Source of the DNA: Xenopus tropicalis
Taxonomy: Eukaryota > Chordata > Amphibia > Anura > Pipidae
Direction: 5' to 3'
DNA: 64,000 nucleotides
Assembly (NCBI RefSeq): GCF_000004195.4
Contig: NC_030678.2
Span: 83,116,904-83,180,903 of the forward strand
Part shown: in pieces, positions 33,167 to 45,300 of the stretch
Layout: the number at the start of each line of letters is the position of its first letter
Numbering within the stretch: position 1 is the stretch's first letter
Program-made: the position numbers and the translations under genes
The notes under the pieces: generated by a model
Databases searched by the model: none
Seen by the model: only the letters and a program-made list of their open reading frames with translations
What the model was told of the DNA's origin: nothing

Positions 33167-36100
33167 GTGTGTGCCTGATATACATGTGAAAGGGAACCTA
33201 TATTGCAGTTTCACCTGGGAAGGCATTGATGTAAATAGTGAACATTCCCTGTAAAAATAGTGCACAATATAACTTTACTATAGATAAAAATGTAAAAATA
33301 ATAACCTAAAAGATGTGAAAATGCTTGTGTTTAACACACTCTGTGCAATTGCTCCTAACTGATTATAATAATGAAGCATTCTGGCAGGCAACACAGTTTT
33401 ATGTGGGAATAACCAGCTCACAAATATATACCCAAAACCTTTTAGTTTCTGTAAATTGTATCATGCTTTGTATGCAATGCACACAGATCTTCACAAGCTG
33501 AATAAGTTAGGTGCTTTGCCACACACATAGTTCATGTCTTATAAAGAATCATGTTGTTGTCAGAGCTGCCACATCAAACAGGCCTGCTGAGATGCTGAAA
33601 CTTAACCCCTTCCTATGTAAAAAAAACATATATATGTCAATACATACTGTATATACATATACGTTCTAAAACCTTAATTGCATCTCAGAAGTGCTACTTC
33701 ATCATTAAGTAGACAAGAAAAAAACTACCAAACATGCTTTAAATCCTCTTTTATCACAGTTAGGAAGGGGTTAAGTAAAGGGCTTCTGGGTAATATTTCC
33801 TGAAATATCAACAGGCATCAGGAGCTTAGATAAAGAAGCTCTTAGCTTAAATCGTGGTGGAACGAGGATGGTCTGGGGTTTAGACGAAATATAGAAGAAG
33901 GAAGCAGTGGGAGAATATGTAAATATAAAACCCTCCTCAATGAGAGAAGATTTTAAAAGAGAGATTATTGATCCTGCAGGTTTAACAATGTAAAAATAAT
34001 GAAAATATGCAGAAACGTAGTTTATAATAAATAGTCTGATAAACTAAGCTCCTATAGCAAATGCAATAGGAGTCTTAAGTAGTCCGGGTTTAATAACAAG
34101 AGATTTTTAATTACCTAGAAATGAACTCCAGTATGAATGCCTGAGGTGCAGCTAGAAAATAGGTTTATTGGCATACTGAATTGCTGCTACTAGGTTTAAG
34201 CTCTTGAAAGCAAGTTGTGTTTAAGGGATCCAAATAGAGCAACATGGTAACACGTAGGATAAGACTCTCAAAGTAGTGACAGCAGGGCAACATGGAGACA
34301 GTAGGGCAAGTCAGTGGCAGTAAAGCAAGGAGGAGAGTGGAGACAGAAGAGTAAAATAGTACCAGTAGTGTAAAATGGTGACATTATATTTTATATGAGT
34401 TTTTAACGCAAACTACAGCCTTTCTGTTATGCTCTCTAAGGCAGCTACTGTGTACTCTGCACTAGTGATCCTACCCCAAATCACACAATCATGCAGACCA
34501 AGCACAAAAAAGAAAAATGGGTAAGGATGGGTGTCTGCAGCCTCAGGTGCCAAGGAGGACAGAAGTGCTCACATTTTCCCTGGGCTCTGCCACAACTGAA
34601 TCTGAACGAAGCAAAAATAAAGCTAGTAAAACAAGGCTGTATTTGGTAAATAACTGTCTCATTTAAAATGTGCTTGGAGAAGGTGTTGTATGGGATCAAC
34701 TAGCATGTTTAATTTTAGAAAAGCTAATTTTACGCTACTCAAGTCATCAATATGGCACATTGATTGGGATGAAATCTTCAAAGCAAGAAAAAAAGCACAC
34801 AGAGGAAAAATTGACTTTCTTTAAAATACCATGGGATTAATATATTCATCAGTGTATATACTATTGGAAACAATATTCTCCAGCCAGAAAAAACTACTAT
34901 TTGCACACACAGGAGCATTTAGCTCAAGGGGACATCAAACATTAAAATTAAATACTTCACATGTTTGGGGGGGTGGGGGGGGGTTCTGATGAGTAGTTTT
35001 GTAGCATCCGTCATATAGATCTACTTTACTGGTTTCCATCCACACAGGGATACATGAGCTGGCTCTTTTAATTTCAATAATAAGCAGCAGAGTGGCACCT
35101 AGAGTAGAATGTAACTTTTTGAATATTTAATGGAGAATTTACAATACAGTATATACAGACACAACTAATAATGTAAGGGATGCTTACATCAGCTAATAAA
35201 TAATTGTAATGATTATTTCCTGGTCTAGGCTGAAGGTTTATTGTTAGAATTTAAGAACATGGCAGTGTAACCCCAGCCCATTATACATGAGACCAAGGGG
35301 CACTAGGATCTCCAGCATATTACCCTGTGACAGCAATGGTGGTATCCATAGCACAATATATGTGGCAAGTGAAATAGGTAATAGCATTCAAAACATAAAG
35401 TAAGAGCAATGGGAAAGGGCATAGAATTCCAGGCATACACTTAAACTAGAGTCATTAGAAATTGCATATTCAGCATACTATACAGTAAAATCTGTAATGT
35501 CATCACCATAATATTCTAACAATGCAAGAACAATGCAGTAAGAAGTAGAGGGTACTGGAACACAATTATGAAGCAATGGGCATGCAAGCACATTATACAG
35601 TGAAAGACATAATAGTAAAAATATGATATACAGGAAGCATGCTCCCTTATGCAATGCCATAAGCATTTTATCTCCACAACTGCTTTTGCTCATTTCATTC
35701 ATTACCCCAAAATTATTTTCTTATGATCTCCCATTCACCCACTGCACCCACTGCAGACTATCCATATTCTCTTCCCATTCCTTTCGTCTTGACACCTTGG
35801 CTTATCAGTGTACCATTTTCTACTGTCCCTTCATTTTCCTCACCATTTATAGAAGTCTTGCCTGCAGACATAAAAGTACAGGAGAGACCACTGAGCTAAA
35901 ATAATAGTAATAGTAGTCTAAAAATGGGAATACATTCAAAATTAGGCGCTGGATTCACGTTTTCCTGTATTTTACACATTTTTCTTAGTCCTGTCAATAA
36001 CAATGCATTTCTATGGGCCCTTTTCCTTTTTTGTACACAGCTACATCTCCTAAACCTTCCAAAACTGCTTTAAAAATATTCCTGAAAAGTTCTTATTTTT

Positions 36101-37292
36101 TTTGTTTATCTGTCAGTTGTTTTTACAGCACGGCTTTCGGCCACCATCTTGAAACAGTACAGAGCTTCAGTGTATGTTGCGTTCATGCCCCCCCTCCACA
36201 CACTGTTCACTGCTCTTCATGATAGAAATGGACACATCTTATAGTTTATAATGTGAAAGGAGGGAGGGCAGGTAAGCAATGACGCACGTCTATATTGAAG
36301 GAAATGAAGGATAAGCAGAGTTGAAGTATATGTACAAAACCCAGGGTTAGGAGTCATTACAGTTCAATTAGAGCTGTTGGGATGTGTGGCATGCAGAGTA
36401 AATGAAGGAACAGGTAGTTACATGTTCTTTAATGGATACTTGGCACTTAATTGCCCTTTATACATTTTACTGATTTTCCACTTCCTAGATTTTGCACCAA
36501 TTTCTTTTCATGACCCCCTTAAAACCATAAATTGGAGTGTCTACTGTATCACAAAAACTGCAAGAAACTGAAAATGAACATAAACTTCCAACGTGCTCAG
36601 TTCCACATTCCTAGTATTAGTTTACATCAATCCATTTTTTGTGTTTAGGTCCCCTTTAAATACAGATTAGACTTAAGCTGTAGAAGAAGAAAAAGAGAGA
36701 AAGAAAATCTTTTTTAAAAAAAAAAACGACATTACTATACCGCTTAGTGCTGACACATGATTTATAGGCACAAATGAAAACTTTTTATAGCATTTTCTCC
36801 TTTTTACTGTGTTTTCCTACAAGTGACATATCCACAGCACTAACAGTACATATATCAGTCCAAAAGGCTGTGATATAAAACAGCTCATCTTGGAATTAAA
36901 TTGCACCTAGATTGGGTACAAGTGCATACAAGGTATAGCAGCTAAAGGGCAAAGTGTGGAGAGGCTCAGCTGGCTGGAGCACATAATTCTGGAAAGATAT
37001 ATTACTAGGCAGATAATAAAGGTACAGATCTTAGGAACAAAATGCGGGTGAGATATACCTTTGGACAGAAAAAACTTGGCAGACATACTAATGGAGATGT
37101 ATAGCTAGAGAGATGTACTGTTTTGTAAGCATATCCCTTGGCATGCAGTATTGCTTTCTGCTGCTGGAGACTAAAGGGGAGTTAGTGCTGAATAGACACA
37201 TTGCTAAACAGTAATACCACTGGCCAGACATAGTTCACTATGAATATAATGCTAAGTAATCATACTGTTGGAAAGATAAAAATGAGCATAGT
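33167..37292. other. no gene recognised
   Basis: A 4.1-kb AT-rich stretch with a G-rich run at 34967-34984 and several weak inverted motifs. Short frames show no family resemblance and no RNA gene was recognised. Confidence 0.45.
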
Positions 37293-37734
37293 TGTAGGGA
37301 CCCATAGGGTTAACATGCTTTAAACCCTGCAGTTTCCTTGGTTTGTGCTGTTACTGGGCAAAGACCCATGTATCAGTTTAGAGTTTGCATATGTGTCTTA
37401 TTGGTTTAAAGAGAGACCACTCCCTTGGCACTCTGATATAGTGCTTAGCAGGCAGGGCCGCTGCTGGCCAAATGGGTGCCCTAAGCAGAAATTTACTTTT
37501 GTGCCCCCTCCAAGCCCACTTTTGTGGCCACACCCCAATTACCACACCCCATTTTTTTTCAAAAAATACTCCTTTTATATAGTTGAAATGGTGGGATCAG
37601 ACGCAAATTGTACTATACCCTCATACTGTACTACCTAAGGAAAACATAGCAACTCCTACATATAAATACAAATATAGAGAGAAGGCAGACAGTTATAAGT
37701 GAGTTATAACTATGTACGAGTTTTGCCCCCCATA

Positions 37735-38568
37735 CACAGTGCCCCCAATGGCCCAATACACAGTACCCCCCATACAGAGTGCCCCCATAGACAGTACCCC
37801 CATACACAGTGCACCCATAGACAGTACCCCCTATACACAGTGCCCCCCATAGAAAGCTCCCCCATAGACAGTACCCCCTCATAGAAAGTGCCCCCAATTG
37901 ACCCCATAGACAGTAGCCCCCACACACAGTGCCCCCAATAGCCCCCATAGACAATGCCCCCATAGTAAGTGCCCCAATTGCCCCCATAAACAGTGCCCCC
38001 AATTGCCCCATAGACAGTAGCCCTCACACACAGTGCCCCCAATTGCCTCATACACAGAATCCCCCATAGACAGTAGCCCCCACACACAGTGCCCCCAATA
38101 GAAAGTGCCCCTATACAGTGCCCCAATTGCCCCCATAAACAGTGCCCCCAATAGAAAGTGCCCCCATACACAGTGCCCCAATTGCCCCATAGACAGTAGC
38201 CCCCACACACAGTGCCCCCAATAGAAAGTGCCCCCATACACAGTGCCTCAATTGCCCCCATAAACAGTGCCCCCAATTGCCCCATAGACAGTACCCCCCA
38301 TTGACAGTAGCCCCCACACACAGTGCCCCCAATAGAAAGTGCCCCATACCCAGTGCCCCAATTTCCCCCATAAACAGTGCCCCCAAGTGCCACCATACAC
38401 AGTGCCTCAATTGCCCCATTAAACAGTTCCCCCAATTGCCCCATAGACAGTACCCCCATAGACAGTAGCCCCCACACACAGTGCCCCCAATTGCCTCATA
38501 CACAGTACCCCCCATAGACAGTAGCCCCCACACACAGTGCCCCCAATTGCCCCCATAGAAAGTACCCC
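37735..38568. repeat. minisatellite of CCCCCATAGACAGTG-like units
   Basis: About 830 bp of variant 14-16-bp units (CCCCCATAGACAGTA, CCCCCACACACAGTG, CCCCCAATAGAAAGTG, CCCCAATTGC). The phrase GACAGTAGCCCCCACACACA (with minor variation) recurs seven times between 37910 and 38540, so there is a higher-order pattern. The minus strand is G-rich with regular runs of four or five G. Long minus-strand frames rich in Gly-Trp-Gly are a by-product of the repeat. Confidence 0.95.
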
Positions 38569-38750
38569 CAACAGACCAAGTCATCGTCAGTGGCTCCTTC
38601 TCTCTTATGCCGCGGCAACAGGCACTTCTATAAGGTTGCGCCTCGTCACTGACGTGTGACGTCATACGCATGGGCGCAACCTTATAAAAGCTCCTGTAGC
38701 TGCCGCATAAGAGAGAAGGAGCTGCCAACGAACGATGACTTGGTCTGTTG
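38569..38750. repeat. 182-bp palindrome with a central CRE-like site
   Basis: The arms start CAACAGACCAAGTCATCGT and end ACGATGACTTGGTCTGTTG, an exact inverted pair. They continue with GCTCCTTCTCTCTTATGC and ATAAGGTTGCGCC and their complements. The loop contains TGACGTCA at 38657-38664. Confidence 0.92.
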
Positions 38751-39505
38751 GTGCCCTACGCAGACTGCGTAGTCTGCGTATAGGGAGCGGCGGTACTGTT
38801 AGCAGGGGGGTGGGTCTTCCTCTAGTGAAGTTGGGGAACAGGGACCCCGTGAATGAGGAATAGTAATTATCAGGATAATTTATAAAAGCACTTTCTAGGA
38901 AAGTGAGATAGTGAGATTAGTTAGAAAGAGCAGTTTTGGCTCCAACCAGGAGAGATTAGCTGGAAGTACCCTTCCTTACAGGCATTGTTGCCTTAGAGTA
39001 GGACCACGGTTAAGATGGAGGTATCAAGGCAGTTTCTATCCCTGATCCATAGTCGGCTGTGAGGGATCCTTGGCTGCTAAGGGTCACCCTGAGGATACAG
39101 ATACTTGGCCAGGCTACTGTCCGCAGGGAGGCTGTGCTGGTTGGTGGTCCTTACCTTCCACACCCTTGGCTGAGATGGGCTATATGGGTGGACACCATAT
39201 TTTTCTACCTTCTGTGAAATTGCCTGATATTTGCTCTGTGTGAGTATTGCTATAACCCTACACATTGATTGTCTCTGACAATAAACCATTTCTATTGTTC
39301 AACTGCAAGAACCTTCTGGCGCCCATTTGTTACTTTGCACCGCACACAGCTACAGTGAGTTGTATTTGCACTACACCATAGCTCCGGTTGGTCACTTCCA
39401 CATAGCGAAGGCCCATCCTGAAGGATTGAGTTGCGTGTCCCCCATGCTCTAAACCTATCTAGCCGTGCTGTTGGCTTGGTTACAGCCAAGAAAGGGTTAC
39501 ATAGT

Positions 39506-39982
39506 GTTAATGTGACAAACTGTGTAGGTTTGGGTGGAGCAGAGAGAAGGACTAGAGGTAGGAGGGCCTATGAAAATTAGCCTCACGTGCTTTGATAAGA
39601 TAGAGGTCATAAACAAAAGGTTCAGGCAGAGGCAGGAAGTGGGCTTATAGAGAGGATTAAGGTATATCTTTATGTAGTCTGATGTAGGGTCATAATGACA
39701 TCAGAATTTCATAATTGCCCTCGCTTACCACAGATATCAGAAAAATCCCAAAGCGAGTTCACTAAAATGCAATCCTTTCTAAAATTTTGTGTGTCAGATA
39801 TATGTTGCCACCTATTATCATGCATGTTTTACTAATGTCTATTGCCAGAATTATCACCCAGGAATGCCAAAATTAACAACATTTTCTCTTGCTACCTGGA
39901 GAGCAGCATTAAGTGAAAAAAACACCACAAAATTGTATACTATACAGTTTTTGTTTTTTTGTATGTAAATTTGCATGTTCAT
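39506..39982. other. no gene recognised
   Basis: AT-rich spacer between the solo LTR and the next MITE. Nothing was identified. Confidence 0.45.
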
Positions 39983-40296
39983 TGTACAGGTATGGGACCT
40001 GTTATCCAGAATGTTCGGTACCTAGAGTTTTCCCGGATAAGGGGTCTTTCTGTAATTTGGATCTCCTACCTCAAGTCTACTAAAAAAAATATTTAAACAG
40101 TAATTAAACCCAATACAACCATATATTAGTTGGGATCAAGTACAATGTACTGTTTTATTATTACAGAGAAAAAGGAAACAATTTTTAAAAATGTGAATTA
40201 CTTGATTAAAATTGAGTCTATGAAAGATGGCCTTTCCGTTAATTTGGAACTTTCTGCATAATGGGTTTCTGGATAAGGGGTCCAATACCTGTACAT
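39983..40296. mobile_element. TACAGGTATGGGACC-family MITE, near full length
   Basis: It begins TACAGGTATGGGACCTG and ends CCAATACCTGTA. The sub-terminal pair TTTTCCCGGATAAGGGG / TTCTGGATAAGGGG and the inner AGTCTACTAAAAAAAATAT are shared with the other copies. A target duplication was not resolved. Confidence 0.8.
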
Positions 40297-40329
40297 TTAT
40301 CTAATATACAGTGCTGCAGAATATGTTGG

Positions 40330-40390
40330 TGATTAATAAATAGATGTTATTAATATATTAATATTAATAATAATAATAATAATAATCATA
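40330..40390. repeat. ATTAAT/AATAAT microsatellite
   Basis: TTAATATTAATATTAATAATAATAATAATAAT: a run of AAT units with an inverted ATTAAT start. Confidence 0.9.
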
Positions 40391-40442
40391 GTGAGTAAGA
40401 TGTTATTTCAGTTTTTAACATGGTCAGTAAACAATAGTGGAG

Positions 40443-41020
40443 ATCATTTACTAACACTGGACAAATTTGCACCTGGGCAATAACCCATAAAAGTCAATGA
40501 AAGCAAATATATGATAGCCATGGGTTACTGCCCAGGTGTATATTGAAGAAAAGAGCTGACGCAACAGGTCTTCATGCAGCAGGATTGATCATGCATGTTT
40601 ATTTCTAAACCTGACCTTTTGGGGACATGCCCCTTCATCAGACGCACTGCTGTGCTAACGAATATTTATAGTACCCTTAGTAACATAATAGACAATTAAC
40701 ATACTCAAAGTGAAAAAATATTTTTTGAAGTCCAGCGTTATCCAAATTGATTAGTCCATTTGATTAGTACATTTTTCAGGTTAAAGTCCATACTAAATGC
40801 AAAGTCCATAAAGCCGAACCATTATGAAAATGAAGTGAAAGTATTACCTCACCCTGTTCTTTCGTTTCATATTTCAAATCTTTAAAAAAGAAAAGAAAGT
40901 TAGCCAAACCAAAAAACAACCTAGATATAACAGGATACGTTAAATTCCCTCTCTCTGTAATAACAATTACAATAACAATTGTCCAGGTGCAAATTGCCCA
41001 GCATTTCTAAATGAACCCTA
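40443..41020. mobile_element. palindromic MITE with a later insertion
   Basis: The outer arms are ATTTGCACCTGGGCAATAAC (about 40466) and GTCCAGGTGCAAATTGCCC (about 40981). Between them lies about 440 bp of unrelated sequence with CCTTTTGGGGACATGCCCC and TTCATCAGACG, a phrase I associate with another dispersed amphibian repeat. This reads as one repeat inserted into another; junction duplications were not resolved. Confidence 0.6.
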
Positions 41021-41156
41021 TCACCGTGGAAGAAAAATACATATAAATCTGTTGTTAGTGGATTAATTGGTAATGAAAAATGAACATAATAGACATCTTA
41101 TGTTAATTAGACAAAATTACATTTGATATCACATTCATACATTTCTAATAATTACT

Positions 41157-41871
41157 TTAAAGGGATAGTGACACATTCCACATTTTTACAGAAATTCTTC
41201 ACTATGTATACATAAACCATAGTATTGCTATTCTTTTATAACTGTTGTACCGCCCCAGCTTACCCCTTACTAACCTGTGTCTGTCTCCGGCACAGTTTGA
41301 GGTTGAGCAGCTTTCTGAGTGACGGCAAGCTTGGGGGTAGGACAAGGTTCTGGTAGGCTAAATACAGTGCCCAGCCTATGAGAACATTGTCCCACCCCCA
41401 AGCATCCCGTGCAGGGGCGCTTCTGCCATTAGGCGAGTTGAGAAACTTGCCTCAGGCGGCAGAAGCGCCCCAGTTACCAGGGACGGCAAAAAGCCGCACC
41501 TGGTAACTTTAAGAGCCGAATTTCCGGTTTTTAAACCGGAAATTCGGCTCTTTTAGTGCAGATAGCACAATTGCGCTCGCTGCACTAGCGATCTCACCGC
41601 CCCCGGACCTGCTCCTGTGCTCAGAAGGTAAGCGCTGGGGAGCGGGGGGGGCCGCATCCAGGAGCCGCCTCAGGCGGCGATATGTCCAGAATCGCCCCTG
41701 ATCCCGTGACTCAGGAAGCTGCTCAACTTCAAGCCATGTCGAAGACCAACAAAGGTTAATATGGGGTGAACTGGAGGGAGGCAGGAGACACATCAGTTTG
41801 AAAAGAATAGCGTTTTTGTAGACAAAGAGACATGTTCCTGTTAAAATCGGAATGCATCACTATCCCTTTAA
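41157..41871. mobile_element. TTAA-flanked element (AGGGATAGTGAC family)
   Basis: TTAAAGGGATAGTGACA opens and TGCATCACTATCCCTTTAA closes the element. The inner arms match too: GTTGAGCAGCTTTCTGAGTG against CAGGAAGCTGCTCAAC, and TTGGGGGTAGGACAA against TTGTCCCACCCCCAA. The hAT-like element at 41412-41700 interrupts the right arm. TTAA targets suggest Kolobok/T2 or piggyBac-type elements. Confidence 0.87.
41412..41700. mobile_element. hAT-like MITE with internal hairpin, nested in a TTAA element
   Basis: It begins CAGGGGCGCTTCTGCC and ends CAGAATCGCCCCTG. The 8-bp target ATCCCGTG is duplicated exactly (41404-41411 and 41701-41708). A near-perfect hairpin lies inside (AGAGCCGAATTTCCGG against CCGGAAATTCGGCTCT, 41512-41551). 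There is no transposase frame. Confidence 0.93.
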
Positions 41872-42045
41872 TACAATTTATTAATATCAATTTATATATA
41901 AATCCCCCTGGTAGGGGTGGGAGGTGAACACCTCTATGCTTCACCATACCTGCCCATCAAGAATACAATGCTGCTAAAATCAGGAAGAGCTGTATTCACA
42001 GGTATGGCCCCAGGTCTCTGCGCCTCTGAAAAAAAAGCAGAGACC

Positions 42046-42430
42046 TGTGGCATTGAGCGAATCTGTCCCGTTTCGCTTCACCATAAAATTCGCAAAACGG
42101 TAAGAAAATTCATGGAACGGCGAAAAATTCGCGAAACGCATTTGTAGCACAATTTTTTTTGTCGCCCCCACGTATTTTTTTTTTTTGATGCGACCACGTC
42201 CAATTTTGATGTGCCTTTTTCTGCCGTGACCGCGCCCAATTTGATGCGACTGTGCCCTGTTTTTGATGCAACCGTGCCTAATTTGATGCGACCACACCCG
42301 AATTGCTGTGACCACACCCAATTTGACACACAGCTAAAAAAAAAATTTCCACGCGACTATTCGCCAATGGCAAAATGCGGAAATTCGCTGCGAATCCATG
42401 CCTGGCAAAAAAATTCGCTCATCCCTAGTG
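42046..42430. mobile_element. TAGTGATGAG-family MITE with internal tandem phrase
   Basis: It opens near TTGAGCGAATCTGTCCCG and closes ATTCGCTCATCCCTA. Arms such as ATTCGCGAAACGC and GGCGAAAAATTC pair with the right side. The middle repeats a phrase of the form TTTGATGCGACC-GTGCCC about six times between 42186 and 42325. The left terminus is imperfect. Confidence 0.7.
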
Positions 42431-45056
42431 GCAATTCATTTAGGCAGAAAAGCAGGGTGCAAAGTGCAAAAAAGTGGGGGATTGTGCTCATTTTTCACAT
42501 TGTACCCTGCCTTCCTAGTGGTAAATGACCCATATGATTCCCTGAAATGTGAAACAACATGAACTGTTTATTTCCATAAGGACCCAGGATTAGGATTTTA
42601 AACTGCATTATTACCCTGAAAATAGTATTTACAGATTGCAAATAAGCATATTTAAAAAGATTGTGGTGGAAAATTAGATGTTAAACTAAAAAATGTGCCC
42701 ACTGAGATGCATTAGACTTGGAGGAACTGTAAAAAAATCTCTAAAAAATGTTGGAACACTTAAAATGCAGCTAGTAAAACTAGGTCTTGACTATACATTA
42801 TTTACATAAATGGATGCCCATAATTATATAATACTAACAAGCAACCATAATCCTTTATGGGTACAGCATATTCTAGGATGTATAAACAAAAACCACATAG
42901 AAAAAAATGTATTGCAAGCTATAGAGGAAAAAAGAGAAAGAAAGACTTAATAAATAATAAAATGGAAATAAAAAGGAAGCGACAAAATATAATATACCAC
43001 TTTATATAAAAGGATAATCCATATTCCCAGAGAAGACTTTCATGAATAAACATTGTTGAATCCACAAAGGGGATAAAATCCATGGCTTGCTTCAAAATGT
43101 GAAAGAATAATTCAAGAATCTTTGAACCAGAGATTAACTAAGAGCTCTGTTCCCAAATGATGGTAAATATACCTTCTGTTTAATATAGAACTAGAATAAA
43201 GGCCATTAGTTTATAATTAATTATCATTAGCTAAGAAATATTGAACAGATTTAAAATAACAGATTGTCAAATCACCAATGTAATGTATTAGGGAGCCTTT
43301 ATAGCCTCCTATAAGTAGTAAATATTAAAAGAACAATTTAGGAACATATTAAGGAATTTATATGCGATAGGGGGTCATTTACCAAGGCAGTATCAGGTCT
43401 TGGCACTATGCACAGTGTTTTCAGTAGTATACTCGGCAATCTGGCCAGCTGTGGGTTTTCACAGCATCCATACTGTATATGCTAGAACTTGCATAGTAAA
43501 AGGCCTTTATGCATTAAAACGTTTGCCCTGTACAAGTTTTATTTACCATTAGCCCTGTTGTAACCACAATGGGAGAAAGGATATTTTATCTTACGTAGAT
43601 TCAGCCAGATCAGTCTCACCTTATTTAGCTCTAAAGTGCGCAATAGCTCAATCTCATTGGTATTGGTTGATGATGAAAGCAGGGACCTCTTTTTTAAACT
43701 GTATAATAAAACAAATAGCACTTTTGCATTTATTGTTCATTCACTGTCTGATTTATATGTTCTGTACCTCTTAGTGCTTATACCTAGTAAAGCATTGCGT
43801 ACACTTGTAGTTCAATATAGATTGAATGTACCCCCCTGTTGTAGAGTCACCAAGGCGTTCCTTAACCATATAAAAGCACTAGGCCGAAGGATGAGTTAGA
43901 CTGTGTGGTGTTTTGTGTGACTGTCTTAAGTACTATTTCACTCCACCACATTCCAGTGTCATTACATTTTTAAATAATAGTGAGTGTTATACATTCCTTT
44001 GGCAAACTAGAATACATGGTTGTATGTGCGGGCTGACGGAAAGTTGGACCACACCCGATACTAACCCGTCTGCTCCTAACCTGAATCCCACCTGACCTGT
44101 GGAGCCACCACTACTTATATACCCGTCTTAACCCACCCTTCTGTAAAGTCATGTGCGGGATAAAACGAGGGCAGAGTTCAGCCCACATATGACCCACCAA
44201 GGATGTGCATTTGTCGGCCTCCACATCACAAGACTGTATCATTAAAGAGGTATTATACCCTTTCTTCAACATAGGTTGAATGAATATGCTTGTGTTGAAC
44301 ATCATTTTTTCTTATTATTATAATCATAAATAATCTATGGTTTTTATTTCTTGTGCTATCGAAATTGAAGCTACTCCATGTTTGGTCCATGCCAGGTAGA
44401 TAATTAGATTACTAATGCACAGCCCCCCAACCATCCCCTCCCATATGTTGTAACTGCTTTGTTATCAGTAGTCAATTATAAAGGAGAATCATCTGTGCAC
44501 TGGTGATCTAATGATTTGCCTCATAAGAGCCAGACATGAAGTAGCTTTACTTACGTTATTTGCCATGTTTCACTTAAAAATAAAAGAAAACATAATTCTT
44601 AGCAACTTTGCAATATACATTCATTACAAATTTGTAATGTTTTTTGAGTTATTTGTATATATATAATTGCTATTTGGAACAATGAAACACAAGGCAGCAG
44701 ACTGACAGACCTGACTTGATGGCAGAAACTGACCTTTGCAACATTGTTTAAAAATCATAACCAGGAGTTCAGCAAAAGCTGCTTTCCGATAGCAATTACA
44801 TTTATAAATAACTTTTAAAGCACTAAAAATATTTAATAAATGCAAATTGCAAAGTTGCTTAGTATTATGTTTTCTTTTATTAGGCAAAACTATTTTTGGG
44901 GTTGACATGTCAAAACCAAAGACTGTAAATGTTTTTGTTCCTCCTCAATGAGAATATAAAAAAGTATAAAAGAGATTGTATATTAAGCATACAATTTATA
45001 AGAAAAGCAAATATTTTTATTAGAACTAGATTATTAGAGGCAACAAGGTATTATTA
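42431..45056. other. no gene recognised
   Basis: AT-rich with no convincing exon. At 44242 TTAAAGAGGTATTATACCC looks like the start of a TTAA-type element; its right end was not found. Confidence 0.45.
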
Positions 45057-45300
45057 TAACAGGTATTGGATCTTTTATTCACAATGCCTGGGATTTGAAT
45101 CACCATATTTTAAGTCTACTAAAAATTATTTAAACATGAAATGAACCCAACAGGATTGTATTGCAACCATTATGAATTCAGCTTAGTTAGCATCAAGTAC
45201 AAGGTAGAAAAATAAAAAACTAGAAATATTTGCTTAAAATGGACTCTATGGATTAACAGATTAACAGTTTTCTGGATAAGGGATCCCATACCAGTACTAC
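45057..45300. mobile_element. TACAGGTATGGGACC-family MITE, diverged
   Basis: It starts AACAGGTATTGGATC and ends GGATCCCATACCAGTA, with TTTAAGTCTACTAAAAATT inside. It is clearly related to 39983-40296 but more decayed. Confidence 0.7.

Larger units (their letters stand above)
37453..38798. mobile_element. hAT-like element carrying a minisatellite
   Basis: Termini CAGGGCCGCTGCT and GCGGCGGTACTG are inverted repeats. The 8-bp sequence TTAGCAGG is duplicated at 37445-37452 and 38799-38806. Inside are a short unique left part, a C-rich minisatellite (37735-38568) and a long palindrome (38569-38750). There is no transposase frame, so it is non-autonomous. Confidence 0.88.
37293..39501 (+). mobile_element. 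solo LTR, plus orientation, interrupted by a hAT-like element
   Basis: It begins TGTAGGGACCCATAGGG and ends AAAGGGTTACA, with TAGT on both sides (37289-37292 and 39502-39505). AATAAACC at about 39281 lies upstream of CAAGAACCTTCTGGCGCC, the same arrangement as in the minus-strand copy. Excluding the inserted element (37453-38798) and its duplication, the LTR is about 855 bp. No coding region is attached, so it is a solo LTR left by recombination. Confidence 0.87.

Noticed and set aside
37710..38477. 255-codon minus-strand open frame rich in Gly, Trp and Met-Gly
   Set aside because: It lies wholly in the minisatellite; other overlapping frames are equally open and repetitive. It has no start context, domain or conservation.
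37735..38568. CRISPR-like array
   Set aside because: Units are contiguous variants of one short sequence without unique spacers, inside a eukaryotic transposon.
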